Under the pieces are notes generated by a model. It saw nothing but the letters and a program-made list of their open reading frames with translations. It ran no database searches and was not told the DNA's origin. This document shows positions 63,219-64,000 of a DNA stretch of 64,000 nt, piece after piece. Each line of letters starts with the position of its first letter. The first letter of the stretch is position 1. This DNA comes from Spirosoma terrae (GTDB taxonomy: Bacteria; Bacteroidota; Bacteroidia; Cytophagales; Spirosomataceae): positions 124,001 to 188,000 of the forward strand of contig NZ_JAAFZH010000005.1 in assembly GCF_010435915.1 (NCBI RefSeq), written 5' to 3'. Both the position numbers and the translations under genes were made by a program.

Positions 63219-64000
63219 ATGGCAACTCTTCCTACCCAGACCGTAACGGTTGATGAGCAACCGGGCCAACCTCGCCCCAATTATACACCTGCCTTACTGT
63301 CGCTGGCAGTGCTGTATTTTATGATGGGGTTTATCACCTGCCTGAACGATACGTTGGTGCCGTTTTTCAAAAAAGGCTTTAATCTGACATACTCGCAGTC
63401 GTCGCTGGTTCAGTTTTATTTTTTTCTAACCTACGGAATCATGTCGATTCCGGCCGGACGTATCGTGGAACGGGTAGGGTATAAGACCGGTATGGTGATG
63501 GGGTTTGCCGTAGCGGCTTTGGGAGCTGTGCTGTTTTTTCCGGCTTCGGGCCTGCATCTGTATGCGTTGTTTCTGGCCGCGCTGTTCATCATTGCCATCG
63601 GCATTGTGATTTTACAGGTGGCGGCTAATCCTTATATCACCATTTTGGGGCCAGCCGATACAGCTTCGTCGCGCCTGACGCTCATTCAGGGCGTTGGGTC
63701 GATGGGGACAACCGTTGCACCGTTGTTTGGCGCTTATTTTATTCTGGCTCCTTTAGAAAAAGCTGGTGAATCGAGTGATGCCGTTCGGTATCCATATCTG
63801 GGTATAGCCGCTCTGCTGGCTTTTATTGCGCTGGTTGTCTGGCAATTGAAACTGCCCGTTATTAAGGCCAGTAATGACAATACGTCTGCGGAAACCACAA
63901 GTGGGAAAAGCATTTTTAGCTTCCGTAATCTGAAGTTTGGTATCTGGGGGCTATTCTGCTACGTTGGCGCCGAGGTTTCTATCGGCACGTTTCTGACGAA
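63219..64000 (+). CDS. FucP-family MFS sugar transporter, 5' part
   Basis: The frame is open from the ATG at 63219 to the window end (260 codons), so the gene continues. The N-terminus is polar, then LSLAVLYFMMGFITCLNDTLVPFFKKGFNL in helix 1, SQSSLVQFYFFLTYGIMSIPAGRIVERVGYKTG, ILQVAANPYITILGPADTASSRLTLIQGVGSMGTTVAPL in helices 4-5, as in FucP and the GlcNAc/glucose-galactose porters of Bacteroidota. It starts five bases after the epimerase. The likely substrate is the sugar that the epimerase converts; ROK control is inferred. Confidence 0.9.
   Translation, partial: MATLPTQTVTVDEQPGQPRPNYTPALLSLAVLYFMMGFITCLNDTLVPFFKKGFNLTYSQSSLVQFYFFLTYGIMSIPAGRIVERVGYKTGMVMGFAVAALGAVLFFPASGLHLYALFLAALFIIAIGIVILQVAANPYITILGPADTASSRLTLIQGVGSMGTTVAPLFGAYFILAPLEKAGESSDAVRYPYLGIAALLAFIALVVWQLKLPVIKASNDNTSAETTSGKSIFSFRNLKFGIWGLFCYVGAEVSIGTFLT

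Overview
The window looks like a chromosome segment from a Bacteroidota member of the order Cytophagales, probably close to Spirosoma. The reasons are three SusC/SusD pairs, a hybrid two-component regulator, an ECF sigma/FecR pair next to an STN-bearing SusC, a TAnnTTTG promoter, and a peptide-maturation locus of the grasp-with-spasm type. The genus is an inference from gene content and style; no rRNA or marker gene is present.

Region 1 (1-7928), visibly AT-rich, is the most unusual part. It is a ribosomally synthesised peptide (RiPP) locus, all on the + strand: the 3' end of an ATP-grasp peptide ligase (GwsG-like), a 71-residue small protein whose C-terminus could be a graspetide core, a SPASM-domain maturase without a radical-SAM cluster motif (GwsS-like), a C39-peptidase ABC exporter, a 58-residue one-helix membrane protein, a two-domain glycosyltransferase, a LanC-like protein without visible zinc ligands, and a polysaccharide pyruvyl transferase family protein. 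Together these suggest a peptide that is cross-linked, possibly glycosylated, leader-cleaved and exported. The cluster continues upstream of the window.

Region 2 (8249-14898), also AT-rich, holds a minus-strand ECF sigma / anti-sigma (zinc finger plus HEAT repeats) / DUF4097-like operon, a TonB-dependent outer-membrane barrel protein, and a decayed IS110-family transposase (13458-13815). The IS remnant lies near the point where base composition changes to that of the rest of the window.

Region 3 (15322-27838) holds a FucP-like transporter, kduI, a DUF4861 protein and kduD (unsaturated uronate catabolism), then a SusC/SusD pair and a hybrid two-component regulator with a periplasmic-binding-protein-type sensor. 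A fasciclin lipoprotein separates it from region 4 (29555-38293), a compact fructan/fructose utilisation locus: sugar porter, fructokinase, SusC, SusD and GH32. The hybrid sensor resembles the known fructose-sensing type and may control region 4.

Region 5 (38358-49343), minus strand, is an ECF sigma / FecR / STN-SusC / SusD / GH30 locus, possibly for beta-1,6-glucan, followed by small uncharacterised genes and an orphan mannitol-dehydrogenase C-terminal domain. Region 6 (49566-60075) holds a PQQ-type sugar dehydrogenase, a YihY protein, a TetR-controlled tripartite efflux pump (adaptor, RND permease, TolC-like) with a clear operator, a cysteine hydrolase, an exported PPC/DUF296 protein and a small hypothetical. 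The window ends with a ROK regulator, an AGE-family epimerase and the start of a second FucP-like transporter (60448-64000). Several gene ends carry long perfect inverted repeats, and one 46-bp palindromic element occurs twice.
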